Shown: positions 24,956 through 34,324 of the stretch, piece by piece
Layout of the letters: the number at the start of each line of letters is the position of its first letter
How positions within the stretch are numbered: position 1 is the stretch's first letter
Assembly (NCBI GenBank): GCA_029213195.1
Contig: JARGNI010000003.1
Coordinates: forward strand, 160,216-224,215
Reading direction: 5' to 3'
Source of the DNA: Verrucomicrobiales bacterium
Lineage (GTDB): Bacteria; Verrucomicrobiota; Verrucomicrobiia; Verrucomicrobiales; DEV007
DNA length: 64,000 bases
The notes under the pieces: generated by a model
Seen by the model: only the letters and a program-made list of their open reading frames with translations
Database searches by the model: none
Told to the model about the DNA's origin: nothing
Program-made: the position numbers and the translations under genes

Positions 24956-27538
24956 ATGCGATTTCGTCAGCTTTCCGTCCCCCTGCTTTTCGTCCTTCCC
25001 ATCCTCGCGCTGTTCTGGGTGGTCGGCCTTCCCGACTCTTCCGCCCAGGGAAAAAAGGGCAAGAAAACCAAGCAGGCGAGAACCTCTTCCCTTTCTCAGA
25101 CCGCTCCCTTTGCGGAACTCAACCGGGGGCAAGTCCACGAAGACTTCCCGGCGATGTGCCTCAATGAGGAAGGCAAGCCCATCGTCGCCTTCATCGAACA
25201 CGATGGGCAGTCCGACACCCTCCGTCTCGCCGAACTGGGAGAAGACGGAAAGCTAAAGGTCGTCGACAGAATTTCCGGCGAGGGGATCTCCAATATCACG
25301 CAACCCTGCCTCACCCGGATGCCCAACGGGCGACACCTCTGTGTCTGGTCGCAGCTGGAAGCGGATGGTCAGTGGGACCTCATGGCTCGCGTCATTGGAC
25401 GAAAGGGGAAGGCGGCACTCGCGGAGCCGATTCGGATCACGAAAGGCGGAGGGAACGACATTTTCCCGGACCTGGGAACGGATCGGCACGGCCGAGTCTG
25501 GATCACCTGGCAGCATCTTGAAAATGGGGTGGCTACCGTTCTGGCCCGACACGGGACAGGAGATCCCGTAAACTGGTCCGATACGATCGCCGTCACCAAT
25601 GAGAAGGCCGGAGGGGACTGGGAACCGCGCCTCGCCTTTGGCGCGAAAGACGAAGCGCTCATCGTTTTCGACAGCTACCGCACCGGGGATTTCGATGTCT
25701 ACCTGGCTCGCGTTACTCCCGACGGTGCGGTCGCCGATCCCCTCCCTCTCGCCCAGACCGATCGCTACCAGGCGCGAGCCGAAGCGGCCACCTCACCCGA
25801 CGGCAAATCGCTTTGGGTGGCTTACGAAGACGGCATCACCCGCTGGGGAAAGGATCTCGGATCGGAGTGGCGGAAGAAGGGCGGCGGTCTTCATCATGAT
25901 CGCCAGCTCAAGGTCATCTGTGTCGATCTCGAGACCGACGAGATCAAACAAGTCTCCGACATCACCGCACTCCTCCCCGACCTCGTCGCCAACCCGCAGA
26001 GCGTCGGCACCGGTGCCATCGATGTCCCGGAAGTCATCATCGATGGAGAAGGACATCCCTGGGTTTTCTTTCGCTATTGCCTGATGAAGAGCCCGGGATT
26101 CTGGCAAATTGCCTATGCCCGGCTTGATCCTGACACTGGAGACTGGACAAAACCCGAAGTTCTCGGGAACAGCTCCTTCTGCCTCGACCGGCGCAGCCCT
26201 GTCGCCCTCGATCCAACCGATGGGTCGATCGCGATCGCCTATGCGAGTGATGGAAGACGCAACAAGCAGGCCGGCGATACCGGGATCTTCCTGGCCCGAC
26301 TCGATCCCCAGGCAGAACGCGAATCGGTCGGCCCGATGCCTTTCGACCTGCTTCAGGAAGCCCCGAGCCAACTGGAGCCCTACAACGATAGCCCGGAGCG
26401 AGATCGTGACGATCACCACACCTGGGAAATCGACGGAGAAACCTACCAACTCGTCTGGGGAGATGTTCACCGTCATACCGATTTCTCGAACTGCAGGACG
26501 ACCGACGATGGCTGCATCGTCGAGCACTTTCGCTACGCCATCGAAGCCGGTGGACTCGACTTCCTCGGGACCTCCGACCATACCGAAATCGGGAAGCGCT
26601 ACACCGCCTATGAGTGGTGGCAGACGCAGAAGCTGGCCGACCTGTTTCACAATCCCGGGCATTTTGCTTCGCTCTACGCTTATGAGCGCGAACAGAAGTA
26701 TCCCTACGGACATCGCAACGTGCTTTTCCTCGAGCGGGGCGGACCGATCGTCTACATCAAGCGGAAGAATTACGAAGAACACACTCCAGGCGCCTTTCCC
26801 CTGCCGAAACCCGACGGTGACATTCTCGGAGACATTCCCCCCTGGCACCTCTGGGAACTCCTGCGAAAGCACGGCCAACGCGCCATCACCATCGAACACA
26901 CCTCCGCCGGTAGTATGGGAACGGATTGGAGCAAGTATGAGAAACTGGATCCTGAGTTCGAAAACATCCTCGAGGTCTTCCAGGGGTCTCGAAACAGCAG
27001 CGAAGGGGAAGGAGCCCCGCAACCTCCCATCGTCGTGGGAGGACCCCAGGTTTCGAAATTCAAGGGCAACTCGGCCAAGGGAACCTGGCAGGTCGCACTG
27101 GGGCTGAATCATCGCCTCGGTGCCTTTGCGAGCTCGGACCATCGCTCGACCAACCTTTCCTACGGTGGAGTCTATGTGAAGAAACTCGACCGCAAGGAAC
27201 TCTTCGACGCGATGGATGCACGCCGCACCGTCGCCGCAACCGACAAGATCTTCATGGAATTCTCCTGCAACGGAAAGGCGATGGGAGAAATTTTCGAAAC
27301 TTCGGAGCCAATCACCCTCGAGATGAAAATTCTCGGAACTGCTCCGATCTCGCGCGTGACGCTGGTCCGGAACGAAAAAGACTACGTGGTCTTGGAACCC
27401 ACCGAGGGATCCAATGACTTCACACAGAACCTCACCGATGAAAAACCGGAACCCGGAGAGAATCGCTACTACGTCCGAGTCGAACAGACCGATGGAAACA
27501 TGGGCTGGACCTCACCGGTATGGGTGACTGTGAAATAG
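24956..27538 (+). CDS. Secreted DUF3604 (PHP-like) protein
   Basis: An 860-residue exported protein: signal MRFRQLSVPLLFVLPILALF, then a Lys-rich linker. Residues 50-440 form a probable beta-propeller with recurring 'lvVWxQ' blade elements (HLCVWSQLEADGQWDLMARV, RVWITWQHLENGVATVLARH). From about 500 the DUF3604 domain begins with WGDVHRHTDFSNC and continues FLGTSDHTEIGKRYTAYEW and ASSDHRSTNLSYGGVY. DUF3604 is related to metal-dependent PHP phosphoesterases; the His/Asp ligands are visible but no substrate is known. It is convergent with a sulfatase gene 6 bp away. Function is unassigned. Confidence 0.85.
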   Translation: MRFRQLSVPLLFVLPILALFWVVGLPDSSAQGKKGKKTKQARTSSLSQTAPFAELNRGQVHEDFPAMCLNEEGKPIVAFIEHDGQSDTLRLAELGEDGKLKVVDRISGEGISNITQPCLTRMPNGRHLCVWSQLEADGQWDLMARVIGRKGKAALAEPIRITKGGGNDIFPDLGTDRHGRVWITWQHLENGVATVLARHGTGDPVNWSDTIAVTNEKAGGDWEPRLAFGAKDEALIVFDSYRTGDFDVYLARVTPDGAVADPLPLAQTDRYQARAEAATSPDGKSLWVAYEDGITRWGKDLGSEWRKKGGGLHHDRQLKVICVDLETDEIKQVSDITALLPDLVANPQSVGTGAIDVPEVIIDGEGHPWVFFRYCLMKSPGFWQIAYARLDPDTGDWTKPEVLGNSSFCLDRRSPVALDPTDGSIAIAYASDGRRNKQAGDTGIFLARLDPQAERESVGPMPFDLLQEAPSQLEPYNDSPERDRDDHHTWEIDGETYQLVWGDVHRHTDFSNCRTTDDGCIVEHFRYAIEAGGLDFLGTSDHTEIGKRYTAYEWWQTQKLADLFHNPGHFASLYAYEREQKYPYGHRNVLFLERGGPIVYIKRKNYEEHTPGAFPLPKPDGDILGDIPPWHLWELLRKHGQRAITIEHTSAGSMGTDWSKYEKLDPEFENILEVFQGSRNSSEGEGAPQPPIVVGGPQVSKFKGNSAKGTWQVALGLNHRLGAFASSDHRSTNLSYGGVYVKKLDRKELFDAMDARRTVAATDKIFMEFSCNGKAMGEIFETSEPITLEMKILGTAPISRVTLVRNEKDYVVLEPTEGSNDFTQNLTDEKPEPGENRYYVRVEQTDGNMGWTSPVWVTVK

Positions 27539-27544
27539 AGCGAA

Positions 27545-29068
27545 CTATTTCGCTTTCTTCTTTCCCCGACGCGGTTGCCCCATGTCACCTCGCCAGGATT
27601 CGTAGAGCGCTTTCATCTCGGCGACCTTCTCCGGAAACTCGGACGAGAGGTCTTTCGTTTCTCCGATGTCGTCCTTGAGATTGAAGAGGAGCAAGCCCTC
27701 GGGATAGACCGTATCTGGGGCGGAAGTGGCGAGATTGTTTTCATCGAGAACGTAATCAGTATGCACCCATCCCGCAGACTGGATCAGCTTCCAATCACCC
27801 CGGCGAATACTCCAGGTCTTTCTGCCATCGGTGAAGCAGAGGAAGTCATGACCGCCCTCACTCTTCGGATCGTTCAAGAGACCGACGAGACTCTGCCCAT
27901 CGAGATTAGCGGGTGAAGTCCCACCAGCGAGTTCCGCCACAGTGGGAAAAATATCCATCGCAGAAACCAAGGCCGATCTGGTCTCGTTCTCCGGCAATTT
28001 CCCCTTCCACGACAAGATCATCGGAATACGAACCCCTCCTTCTCCGAACATGTATTTGTAGCCACGGAGAGGCGTGTTGTTCGAGTAGGTGTTGATCGTT
28101 CCTCCGTTGTCCGAGAGGAAAACCACGATCGTATTTTCACGCTGTCCGGTCTTCTCGAGCGCATCGAGGATTTCCCCTACACTGTCATCGAGGGCCGCGA
28201 GGTTGGCTAGGTATCGCTTTCTCCCCAGCGGATCCACCGCTCCGAGATGGCCCCACTTCTTGTGCCACTCGTTCCAGCCCATCACCTGGGGATCCCAGAA
28301 CGGAAACTCCCATTTCTCTGCGTCGCGGTCCCACTCCGGCTGCTCATACCCGGCCTCTTTCGCATATTCCGGATCGGCGACATAGGTCGGCATGTGGACG
28401 GCATTGTGCTCCAGCTGAATGTAAAAGGGAGTCTCCTTCGATACTCCCTCCCGGATCGTCTTGAGCGCTTCCTCGGTAAAGATGGCCGTGGTGAATCCGT
28501 CCTCGAACGAGATTTTCTCTTTCTTCCCTCGAGTCAGCGGACCCACGTTGAGTATCCCAAGCCCCTTTCCTCCAGCACGCTCCTTGTATGCCTGCAGGTC
28601 TTTCTCACTGAGACGGATATAGTCCCAAGTGTGATGCATGAACCCCAGGGAATCGGCAAATCCATGATCGAGGGGATGTTCAGCAGGACCTCCATTTAGA
28701 TGGGTCTTCCCTATTTTCTGGGAATAGTAGCCCATCTCATTCAAGACTTGGGGGAGCGTCGTCTCCTCGTTTGGCAAACCACCCTGACCATACCAGAAAT
28801 TCCCCCACCGCTGTTGATACCGCCCGGTGATCATTCCACAACGAGACGGACTGCAAATCGGAGCCGTGGCATAGGCGTTGCTGAAATAGGTTCCTTCCTT
28901 GGCAAGCCGATCCAGGGATGGAGTTTCAACGTCTGACGGAGATTGCTTGAGAAAACTCAGGTCCGCATACCCGAGATCATCCGCCATGATGACGATGACA
29001 TTGGGTTTCTCGGCCGCGAAGGAAAGGGTCGAGAGAAAGGGGAACAGCAAGATGAGGAAGCGATTCAT
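27545..29068 (-). CDS. Secreted sulfatase (family S1)
   Basis: A 507-residue sulfatase with Sec signal MNRFLILLFPFLSTLSFAA. Metal and catalytic motif: IVIMADDLGYADL gives the Asp pair, and ICSPSRCGMITG holds the formylglycine cysteine C72 in a CxPSR sequence. VFLSDNGG supplies later ligands. It removes sulfate esters from a glycan in the periplasm or outside. It is one of three sulfatases in the window. FGE is required in trans; no clear FGE gene is present here. The end is Lys/Arg-rich (RRGKKKAK). Confidence 0.92.
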   Translation of the reverse strand: MNRFLILLFPFLSTLSFAAEKPNVIVIMADDLGYADLSFLKQSPSDVETPSLDRLAKEGTYFSNAYATAPICSPSRCGMITGRYQQRWGNFWYGQGGLPNEETTLPQVLNEMGYYSQKIGKTHLNGGPAEHPLDHGFADSLGFMHHTWDYIRLSEKDLQAYKERAGGKGLGILNVGPLTRGKKEKISFEDGFTTAIFTEEALKTIREGVSKETPFYIQLEHNAVHMPTYVADPEYAKEAGYEQPEWDRDAEKWEFPFWDPQVMGWNEWHKKWGHLGAVDPLGRKRYLANLAALDDSVGEILDALEKTGQRENTIVVFLSDNGGTINTYSNNTPLRGYKYMFGEGGVRIPMILSWKGKLPENETRSALVSAMDIFPTVAELAGGTSPANLDGQSLVGLLNDPKSEGGHDFLCFTDGRKTWSIRRGDWKLIQSAGWVHTDYVLDENNLATSAPDTVYPEGLLLFNLKDDIGETKDLSSEFPEKVAEMKALYESWRGDMGQPRRGKKKAK

Positions 29069-29167
29069 GAAGGGACAGGGAAGTCTCGCAGGATGAGCCG
29101 TTTCTCCCCCTGGATCAATCCGATTTTAGCAGCCTGACCTGTAAGGACCGAGCCTCGAGGCGAAACC

Positions 29168-29560
29168 CTACTCCTCCTCAACCCGCTTCAGCAGGATCTG
29201 CAGCGCGCCGCCGGAACACCAGATCTCAAGGATCAAGGCGATGAGGGATGCGCCCATCAAAACCAAGGCAGCATCAAAGGTCACGATCCCGGTCCTGCCG
29301 TAGCCGAACATCACCGCGACCATGGAGATGACACAGAGCAGGAGGCTCGCCGCCCCGAGAAGTTGCATCCATCGGATCAACTTGAGTCGCCTTCGCAGGT
29401 TGTCGATCTGAGCCCGCAGCGCTTCGTCCTTCGTTTCGATCCAGTCAAGGTGCAGGTTCCGCACCAGTGCAGCGAGATGGAGAAAGCGATTCGTGTAGGC
29501 GAGAAAGAGCAGGCTGACCGCCGGGAACAAGAGCGCCGGAGTTGAGATCTCCAAGATCAT
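29168..29560 (-). CDS. DUF2721 family membrane protein
   Basis: A 130-residue membrane protein that matches DUF2721 throughout: ISTPALLFPAVSLLFLAYTN at the start, FLHLAALVRNLH, a coiled cytoplasmic segment (RAQIDNLRRRLKLIRWMQ) and two further hydrophobic segments. The function of the family is unknown. Its ATG overlaps the stop of the upstream MOSC gene by 4 bp. Confidence 0.85.
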   Translation of the reverse strand: MILEISTPALLFPAVSLLFLAYTNRFLHLAALVRNLHLDWIETKDEALRAQIDNLRRRLKLIRWMQLLGAASLLLCVISMVAVMFGYGRTGIVTFDAALVLMGASLIALILEIWCSGGALQILLKRVEEE

Positions 29561-30024
29561 TCCTCTCCCCCTGCTTTCCGGAGAACTCCATCCGTCAGAA
29601 TCTTGGCACGGAGTCCTCCATGCCCTTTGAGCGCGTCTTCGGCTCCTTCACAGAAAGCCTGGTTCATCCAGAAGCAGGGCTTGGCTTCCTCGGTTCCAAG
29701 GAAACGGATTCCCTGGACCTCGAACTCTTTCCCGATCCACTCATTGAGATCCTGGCCTCGGACGATGACATTCCGGCGATAGGTCTCAGGTCCCTTGCCT
29801 TCGATCCCGAACTGCTCGCAGAGTCGCTCGTGAGTTTCCGCCTCGAAGAAGGTGATCTGTCCTTTGAAATCGGGCTTGTGGTCGAAATAGCGATCACCGC
29901 GAATCCCGCTACCTGCGACGCATTCGATCTCGTCGACTTCGACGATCGGATTCTCTCCCGCCGGCTTTCCAAAATGCCCGACATAGTTGTGATCCGGGGA
30001 AATGTAGATGTGTTCGATTTTCAC
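29557..30024 (-). CDS. MOSC domain protein
   Basis: A 155-residue MOSC protein starting at GTG 30024 (read as MKIEHIYISPDHNYV). MOSC domains are the molybdenum-cofactor sulfurase C-terminal fold. The block VAGSGIRGDRYF and ECVAGSG near residues 33-47 and TYRRNVIVRG, plus the Cys of EAKPCFWMNQ (about residue 116), are typical of small stand-alone members that may carry sulfur or handle Moco-type ligands. It overlaps DUF2721 by 4 bp and is divergent from proS. No molybdenum enzyme is near. Confidence 0.85.
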   Translation of the reverse strand: MKIEHIYISPDHNYVGHFGKPAGENPIVEVDEIECVAGSGIRGDRYFDHKPDFKGQITFFEAETHERLCEQFGIEGKGPETYRRNVIVRGQDLNEWIGKEFEVQGIRFLGTEEAKPCFWMNQAFCEGAEDALKGHGGLRAKILTDGVLRKAGGEE

Positions 30025-30116
30025 CCGGCAAACTAACGCGGAATTTCATCGCTGGCAATTCGGCCGGAGGTGGATACGGTCCCGCTACGGTTTTATCCTC
30101 AATCTCAAACACCCCC

Positions 30117-31646
30117 ATGGCCAAAGGACCCAAGAACGCAATCAGCCCAACCCGGGAAGAAAACTTTCCCGAATGGTATCAACAAGTCGTGCGCGCCGCC
30201 GATCTCGCGGAAAATGCACAGGATGTCCGCGGATGCATGGTCATCAAGCCCTGGGGCTACGGAATCTGGGAGAATATCCAGCAGCAACTCGATCGCTGGT
30301 TCAAAGAGACCGGGCACAAAAATGCCTACTTCCCCCTGCTCATTCCCGTCAGCTATCTCGGAGAAGAAGCCGAGCACGTCGAGGGATTCGCCCCCGAGTG
30401 CGCTGTCGTCACTCATCACCGCCTCGAATACAAGGATGGGAAAATGGTGCCCTCTGGGGAACTTCCCGAGCCCTATGTGATCCGCCCGACCTCGGAAACC
30501 ATCATCGGAAAATCCTTCGCCCGCTGGGTCCAGAGCTATCGCGATCTTCCTCTGCTCATCAACCAATGGGCCAACGTGATGCGTTGGGAGATGCGTCCCC
30601 GCCTCTTTCTCCGCACCGCCGAGTTTCTCTGGCAGGAAGGCCACACCGCCCACGAGACTCCCGAGGAGGCGATGGAGGAAACCGAAAAGATGCACGAGGT
30701 CTACGAAAGATTCCTCACCGATCATCTCGCCGTGCCGGTCATCGCCGGGGAGAAAACGGAGGCCGAGCGATTCCCCGGAGCGCTCAACACCTTCACCGTC
30801 GAAGCGATGGTCCAGGATCGGAAAGCGATCCAGGCCGGAACGTCTCACTTCCTCGGTCAGAATTTCTCGAAAGCCGCGAACATCGAGTTCGAGGGTCGCG
30901 AAGGAAAACGCGAGTTTGCCTGGACAACCAGTTGGGGCGTCAGCACCCGGATGATCGGAACCCTGCTCATGGCGCACTCGGATGACGATGGACTCATCGT
31001 GCCACCTCGCGTCGCTCCGACCCAGATCGTGATTCTTCCCGTGACTCCGAAGCCCGAGCACGAAGAGCCTGTTTTCGAGGCTTGTGAAAAACTGGCCGCT
31101 GAACTGAAAGCGCTGCAGTTCCACGGAGAATCCGTCACCGTCGAAATCGACAAGCGCGACCTCGGGGGTGGCGTCAAGAGCTGGGAGTGGATCAAGAAGG
31201 GTGTGCCGGTTCGCATCGAGATCGGCCCTCGCGATCTCGAGAAAGGATCGGTCGCTCTCTGCCGTCGCGATCGCGCTCCCAAGGACAAGCAGTTTCTTCC
31301 CAACGACGAGGTTGTCGCCAACATGGTCGACACCCTCCAGAACATCCAGGACACCCTGCTCCAGCGCGCCCGTGATTTCCGTCGCGAGCACACCGTCGAG
31401 ATCGAATCGATGGACGAATTCCGTGCCTACTTCACGCCGAAGAACAAGGAGCAGCCCGAGATCCACGGAGGATTCGCCCTCGTCCACTGGGCGGGCAGCA
31501 CCGAAGACGAGGAAGCTCTCCAACAGGAGCTCAAGGTCACCGTTCGCTGCATTCCCAAGGACAAGAAGCTTCGTGGTGGATCTGGCACCTGCATCTATAC
31601 CGGGAAGCCGGCCGAAGGCCGCGTGATCTTTGCGAAGAGCTACTAG
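30117..31646 (+). CDS. proS: Proline--tRNA ligase, ProS type 3 (archaeal/eukaryote-like)
   Basis: Charges tRNA-Pro. At 509 residues it is the short ProS without the editing insertion. Class II motif 2 appears in NVMRWEMRPRLFLRTAEFLW and motif 3 in STRMIGTLLMAH, with the anticodon-binding domain from about 290 and the C-terminal zinc-like domain ending in the hallmark IFAKSY (terminal Tyr). Bacterial-type ProS is longer, so this is the type-3 form, common in several PVC and Bacteroidetes lineages. It is divergent from the MOSC gene with a 92-bp gap. Confidence 0.95.
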   Translation: MAKGPKNAISPTREENFPEWYQQVVRAADLAENAQDVRGCMVIKPWGYGIWENIQQQLDRWFKETGHKNAYFPLLIPVSYLGEEAEHVEGFAPECAVVTHHRLEYKDGKMVPSGELPEPYVIRPTSETIIGKSFARWVQSYRDLPLLINQWANVMRWEMRPRLFLRTAEFLWQEGHTAHETPEEAMEETEKMHEVYERFLTDHLAVPVIAGEKTEAERFPGALNTFTVEAMVQDRKAIQAGTSHFLGQNFSKAANIEFEGREGKREFAWTTSWGVSTRMIGTLLMAHSDDDGLIVPPRVAPTQIVILPVTPKPEHEEPVFEACEKLAAELKALQFHGESVTVEIDKRDLGGGVKSWEWIKKGVPVRIEIGPRDLEKGSVALCRRDRAPKDKQFLPNDEVVANMVDTLQNIQDTLLQRARDFRREHTVEIESMDEFRAYFTPKNKEQPEIHGGFALVHWAGSTEDEEALQQELKVTVRCIPKDKKLRGGSGTCIYTGKPAEGRVIFAKSY

Positions 31647-31677
31647 CAGGAGTCGCCTCTGAGAGAAAGAAGCGGAG

Positions 31678-31728
31678 CCCCCATCGCTGAGGCTGCGAAG
31701 ATTCCTTCGCACTGAACTCAGCCGGGGG
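31678..31728. terminator. Large three-part hairpin between convergent proS and ilvA
   Basis: Nested perfect pairings: CCCCC (31678-31682) with GGGGG (31724-31728), GCTGAG (31686-31691) with CTCAGC (31717-31722), and TGCGAAG (31694-31700) with CTTCGCA (31705-31711) around a 4-nt loop. It lies 31 bp after the proS stop. There is no T-run, so it may be a bidirectional structural barrier rather than a classical intrinsic terminator. Confidence 0.45.
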
Positions 31729-31856
31729 TGAGCGATGCGGAAGTGGGTCAGGTGCGATTGTCTCGTGCCCCCACCGAAAAGCCGTCGATTTCAGAAACGT
31801 CCAGAACGGGAACCCTCGTCCCACGCGGGTAGAGAAGTGGCGATTCAGGGCCTTCG

Positions 31857-33398
31857 TCACCCAAACAGATGAGCGACGGATTGTTCTCCGAGAGGATGGC
31901 AGGAACGAAATCCCTCACCGCTGGTCGGCAGGCTCTGAGAAAACTCGTCGCGTTCCTGTAGGGAAGAAAAGTCGATTCCGATGAGAGCTCGTCCCACCCG
32001 CTCGCCCGAGTAGAGATAGTTGAAGTAGCAGAAGCTGCCGCGACCACGGATCGTTCTCGTCATGAAGGAATGCAGGGCTCCTCCTCGCTCGTAGAATTCG
32101 AGATCGAGAAACAGCGGGGCCGTCAAGAGATCGGCCCGGAGGGGAATCAGCCGATAGCTGATCTCATCTGGATCCTCCAGCTCTTCAAAGCGATACCCTT
32201 TCTCCGAAAGAACGCGACGAAGGTTTTCCAGCTCCGCTTCGGAAAGGGCCAGACCAAATAGAGGCCAGGCCGAGTCCTCGTTGTTTTTCCCATACTGGAA
32301 GGTGTGAATATCGAGCCCATCGAAGGCATCATCGAGCAATCGCAACATGGTTCCGGATTTCTCAGGAATCTGGACGCGAAAGTAGTGTCGTTTTCCACCC
32401 CCTTCTCCAACATCGGTGGCAATGGTGGTAAGTCGGTTCAGATCGATGTTCGCGCCGCAGAGAACGACGAGGACCTTTTTCCCTTCGAGCCCCCTCCGCT
32501 GCTTCCAAGCCCCTGCCAGCCCCATCGCCCCAGAGGGTTCCGCGAGACAGCGGAGCCGGTCCCAACAGAGTCGGATGGCCTCGGAAACCTCCGTGTTGCT
32601 GACGGTCATGAACTCGTCGATCAACTCGGAGCAGACTTGGAAGGGAATCTCACCGGCCTGGCGAACGGCCGTGCCATCGCAGAAAATATCGAGCTCTTCC
32701 AGCCGCGTGGGGGAACCCGCTGCGACGGCGGCTTTCATCGAGGCCTGCCCCACTCCCTCGACGCCGACGATATGAATGTCAGGATAATAGGTCTTCAACC
32801 AGGCTGCCACGCCGCTTGCCATCCCGCCGCCACCAATCTGGAGGTAAGCGATGTCGAAGGGGCCCTCCCCTGACATGACCACTTCGTCAGCCAGGGTCCC
32901 TTGCCCGGCCATGACCTGAAGATCATCGTAGGCATGGATATAAACAAGTCCGTCCTTGTCAGCACGGTCGAGAGCCGCCTGGCAGGCGTCGTCGTAGGAG
33001 TCGCCGGAGAGGATTACCTCGACGCGATCACCACCATGTTTCGCGACAGCTCTCTGCTTCACCAGCGGTGTGGTCAGTGGCATATAGATGAGTGCAGGGA
33101 CATCCAGTGCGGCCGCAGCGAGAGCGACCCCCTGGGCGTGATTGCCAGCTGAGGCGGTCACTACCCCGCGCTGCTTTTCTTCGACCGACAAAATGGCCAT
33201 ACGGTTGTAGGCGCCGCGCCACTTGTAGGCTTTGATCGGAGAAAGGTCCTCTCGCTTGATGAATACTTCCGCGTCTCCAAAGTCATCGACTCTTTCAAGG
33301 GGAGTCGGACGCGCGATCTGGTAGACCCGTTCCCGGGCGAACAGGATTTCGCGGCGCAGTTGGCGTAGCAGGGGATTTTCTCCTTCCGTTTCGAACAT
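31857..33398 (-). CDS. ilvA: Threonine ammonia-lyase, biosynthetic
   Basis: Deaminates threonine to 2-oxobutanoate, the first step of isoleucine synthesis. 513 residues: PLP domain with Lys59 in PIKAYKWRGAYN (the usual motif is SFKLRGA, so the flanking residues are unusual), SAGNHAQG (83-90), the phosphate-binding LQIGGGGMASG, and a C-terminal regulatory region with two ACT-like parts (about 335-500: YFRVQIPEKSGTMLRLL, FFxYNYL-like GSFCYFNYLYSG). This length and tail predict isoleucine feedback control. The start ATG at 33398 is preferred; one at 33485 would add 29 Arg-rich residues. Confidence 0.92.
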   Translation of the reverse strand: MFETEGENPLLRQLRREILFARERVYQIARPTPLERVDDFGDAEVFIKREDLSPIKAYKWRGAYNRMAILSVEEKQRGVVTASAGNHAQGVALAAAALDVPALIYMPLTTPLVKQRAVAKHGGDRVEVILSGDSYDDACQAALDRADKDGLVYIHAYDDLQVMAGQGTLADEVVMSGEGPFDIAYLQIGGGGMASGVAAWLKTYYPDIHIVGVEGVGQASMKAAVAAGSPTRLEELDIFCDGTAVRQAGEIPFQVCSELIDEFMTVSNTEVSEAIRLCWDRLRCLAEPSGAMGLAGAWKQRRGLEGKKVLVVLCGANIDLNRLTTIATDVGEGGGKRHYFRVQIPEKSGTMLRLLDDAFDGLDIHTFQYGKNNEDSAWPLFGLALSEAELENLRRVLSEKGYRFEELEDPDEISYRLIPLRADLLTAPLFLDLEFYERGGALHSFMTRTIRGRGSFCYFNYLYSGERVGRALIGIDFSSLQERDEFSQSLPTSGEGFRSCHPLGEQSVAHLFG

Positions 33399-33546
33399 GA
33401 CTGAAAAGAGGCACGGTAACCCGCGCAAACGATTTGGAAACCTCTCGATGCGATCCGTGCTTCGCGCCAACTCGGGGAAGAACAACCGATTCGCTCATCG
33501 TCGAACAGGAAAGCAAAGCCGGCTCCTTCTCGGAATTTGCGATTTC

Positions 33547-33579
33547 ACCCTGTTGAACCACGGACTCTACCCTGTTGAA
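33547..33579. repeat. Two 11-bp direct repeats with 22-bp period
   Basis: ACCCTGTTGAA occurs at 33547-33557 and again at 33569-33579, exactly 22 bp (two helical turns) apart and 41 bp before the ATG at 33621. The spacing suits a dimeric or tandem DNA-binding site. The function is unknown. Confidence 0.4.
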
Positions 33580-33620
33580 TCCAGACGATTTCGACTCCAA
33601 GCTGTGAAGGCCCCATTCGA

Positions 33621-34226
33621 ATGAACCGCACCTATCCTGGAAACAATCACCGCTGCCGCATCGTTCTGACGGGAGGCCCAGGTGGTGGCAAGACGACGGC
33701 GGCCGATCTATTCCGAAGAGAAATCGGGGAGAAGGTGGTGATCGTTCCGGAAGCGGCTACGATGATGTTCTCGGGTGGTTTCCCCCGGTACACGGAGCGC
33801 GATGCCGTCTGTTCCGCTCAGCGGGCCATCTACCATGTGCAGCGCAATCTCGAGCAGATCCAGGCTGCCAAATACGCCGACCGGATCCTCCTCTGTGATC
33901 GCGGTTCGGTCGACGGGGCCGCGTATTGGCCGGACGATTCCGATCGCTCCTTTTTCGAGGAGATGGGAACGACGCTGGAAGACGAGCTCTCCCACTACGA
34001 TGGCGTCATATTCTTCGAAACCGCCGCCGCAGGTGGAATGGGGATTGAAGGGGGCAATCCGGTGCGCAGCGAATCCCTCCCCGAAGCGGTGAAACTGGAT
34101 CGCATCCTCCACGACCTCTGGTCCCAGCATCCCAATTTCGTCAAGATCAGCCACAATGAAAGCTTCCTCGAAAAGATCTCCCTCGGACTCAAGGTGCTCG
34201 ACGAAATGGTCCGGGAATTGAAATGA
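33621..34226 (+). CDS. AAA family ATPase (AAA_28, NadR/Ttd14-like)
   Basis: A 201-residue P-loop protein. Walker A is LTGGPGGGKTT (about 15-25), followed by VIVPEAATMMFSGGFPR, a motif of the AAA_28 family that resembles NadR nicotinamide-riboside kinase and other small nucleotide kinases. A central LLCDRGSVDGAAYW supplies the Walker-B-like Asp and catalytic Arg. A small-molecule kinase role is likely; the substrate is unknown. It lies upstream of a FAD oxidoreductase with a 98-bp gap. The 11-bp repeat pair at 33547 may control it. Confidence 0.8.
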   Translation: MNRTYPGNNHRCRIVLTGGPGGGKTTAADLFRREIGEKVVIVPEAATMMFSGGFPRYTERDAVCSAQRAIYHVQRNLEQIQAAKYADRILLCDRGSVDGAAYWPDDSDRSFFEEMGTTLEDELSHYDGVIFFETAAAGGMGIEGGNPVRSESLPEAVKLDRILHDLWSQHPNFVKISHNESFLEKISLGLKVLDEMVRELK

Positions 34227-34324
34227 ACCCATACCCTGTTCCGCCGAGCCCCCCTGAGCCCCTCGTTGCTCGCAACGAAAGGAAACCAATCGGGAAGGCG
34301 GAGGCGTAACGCGTCTCACCTTCT

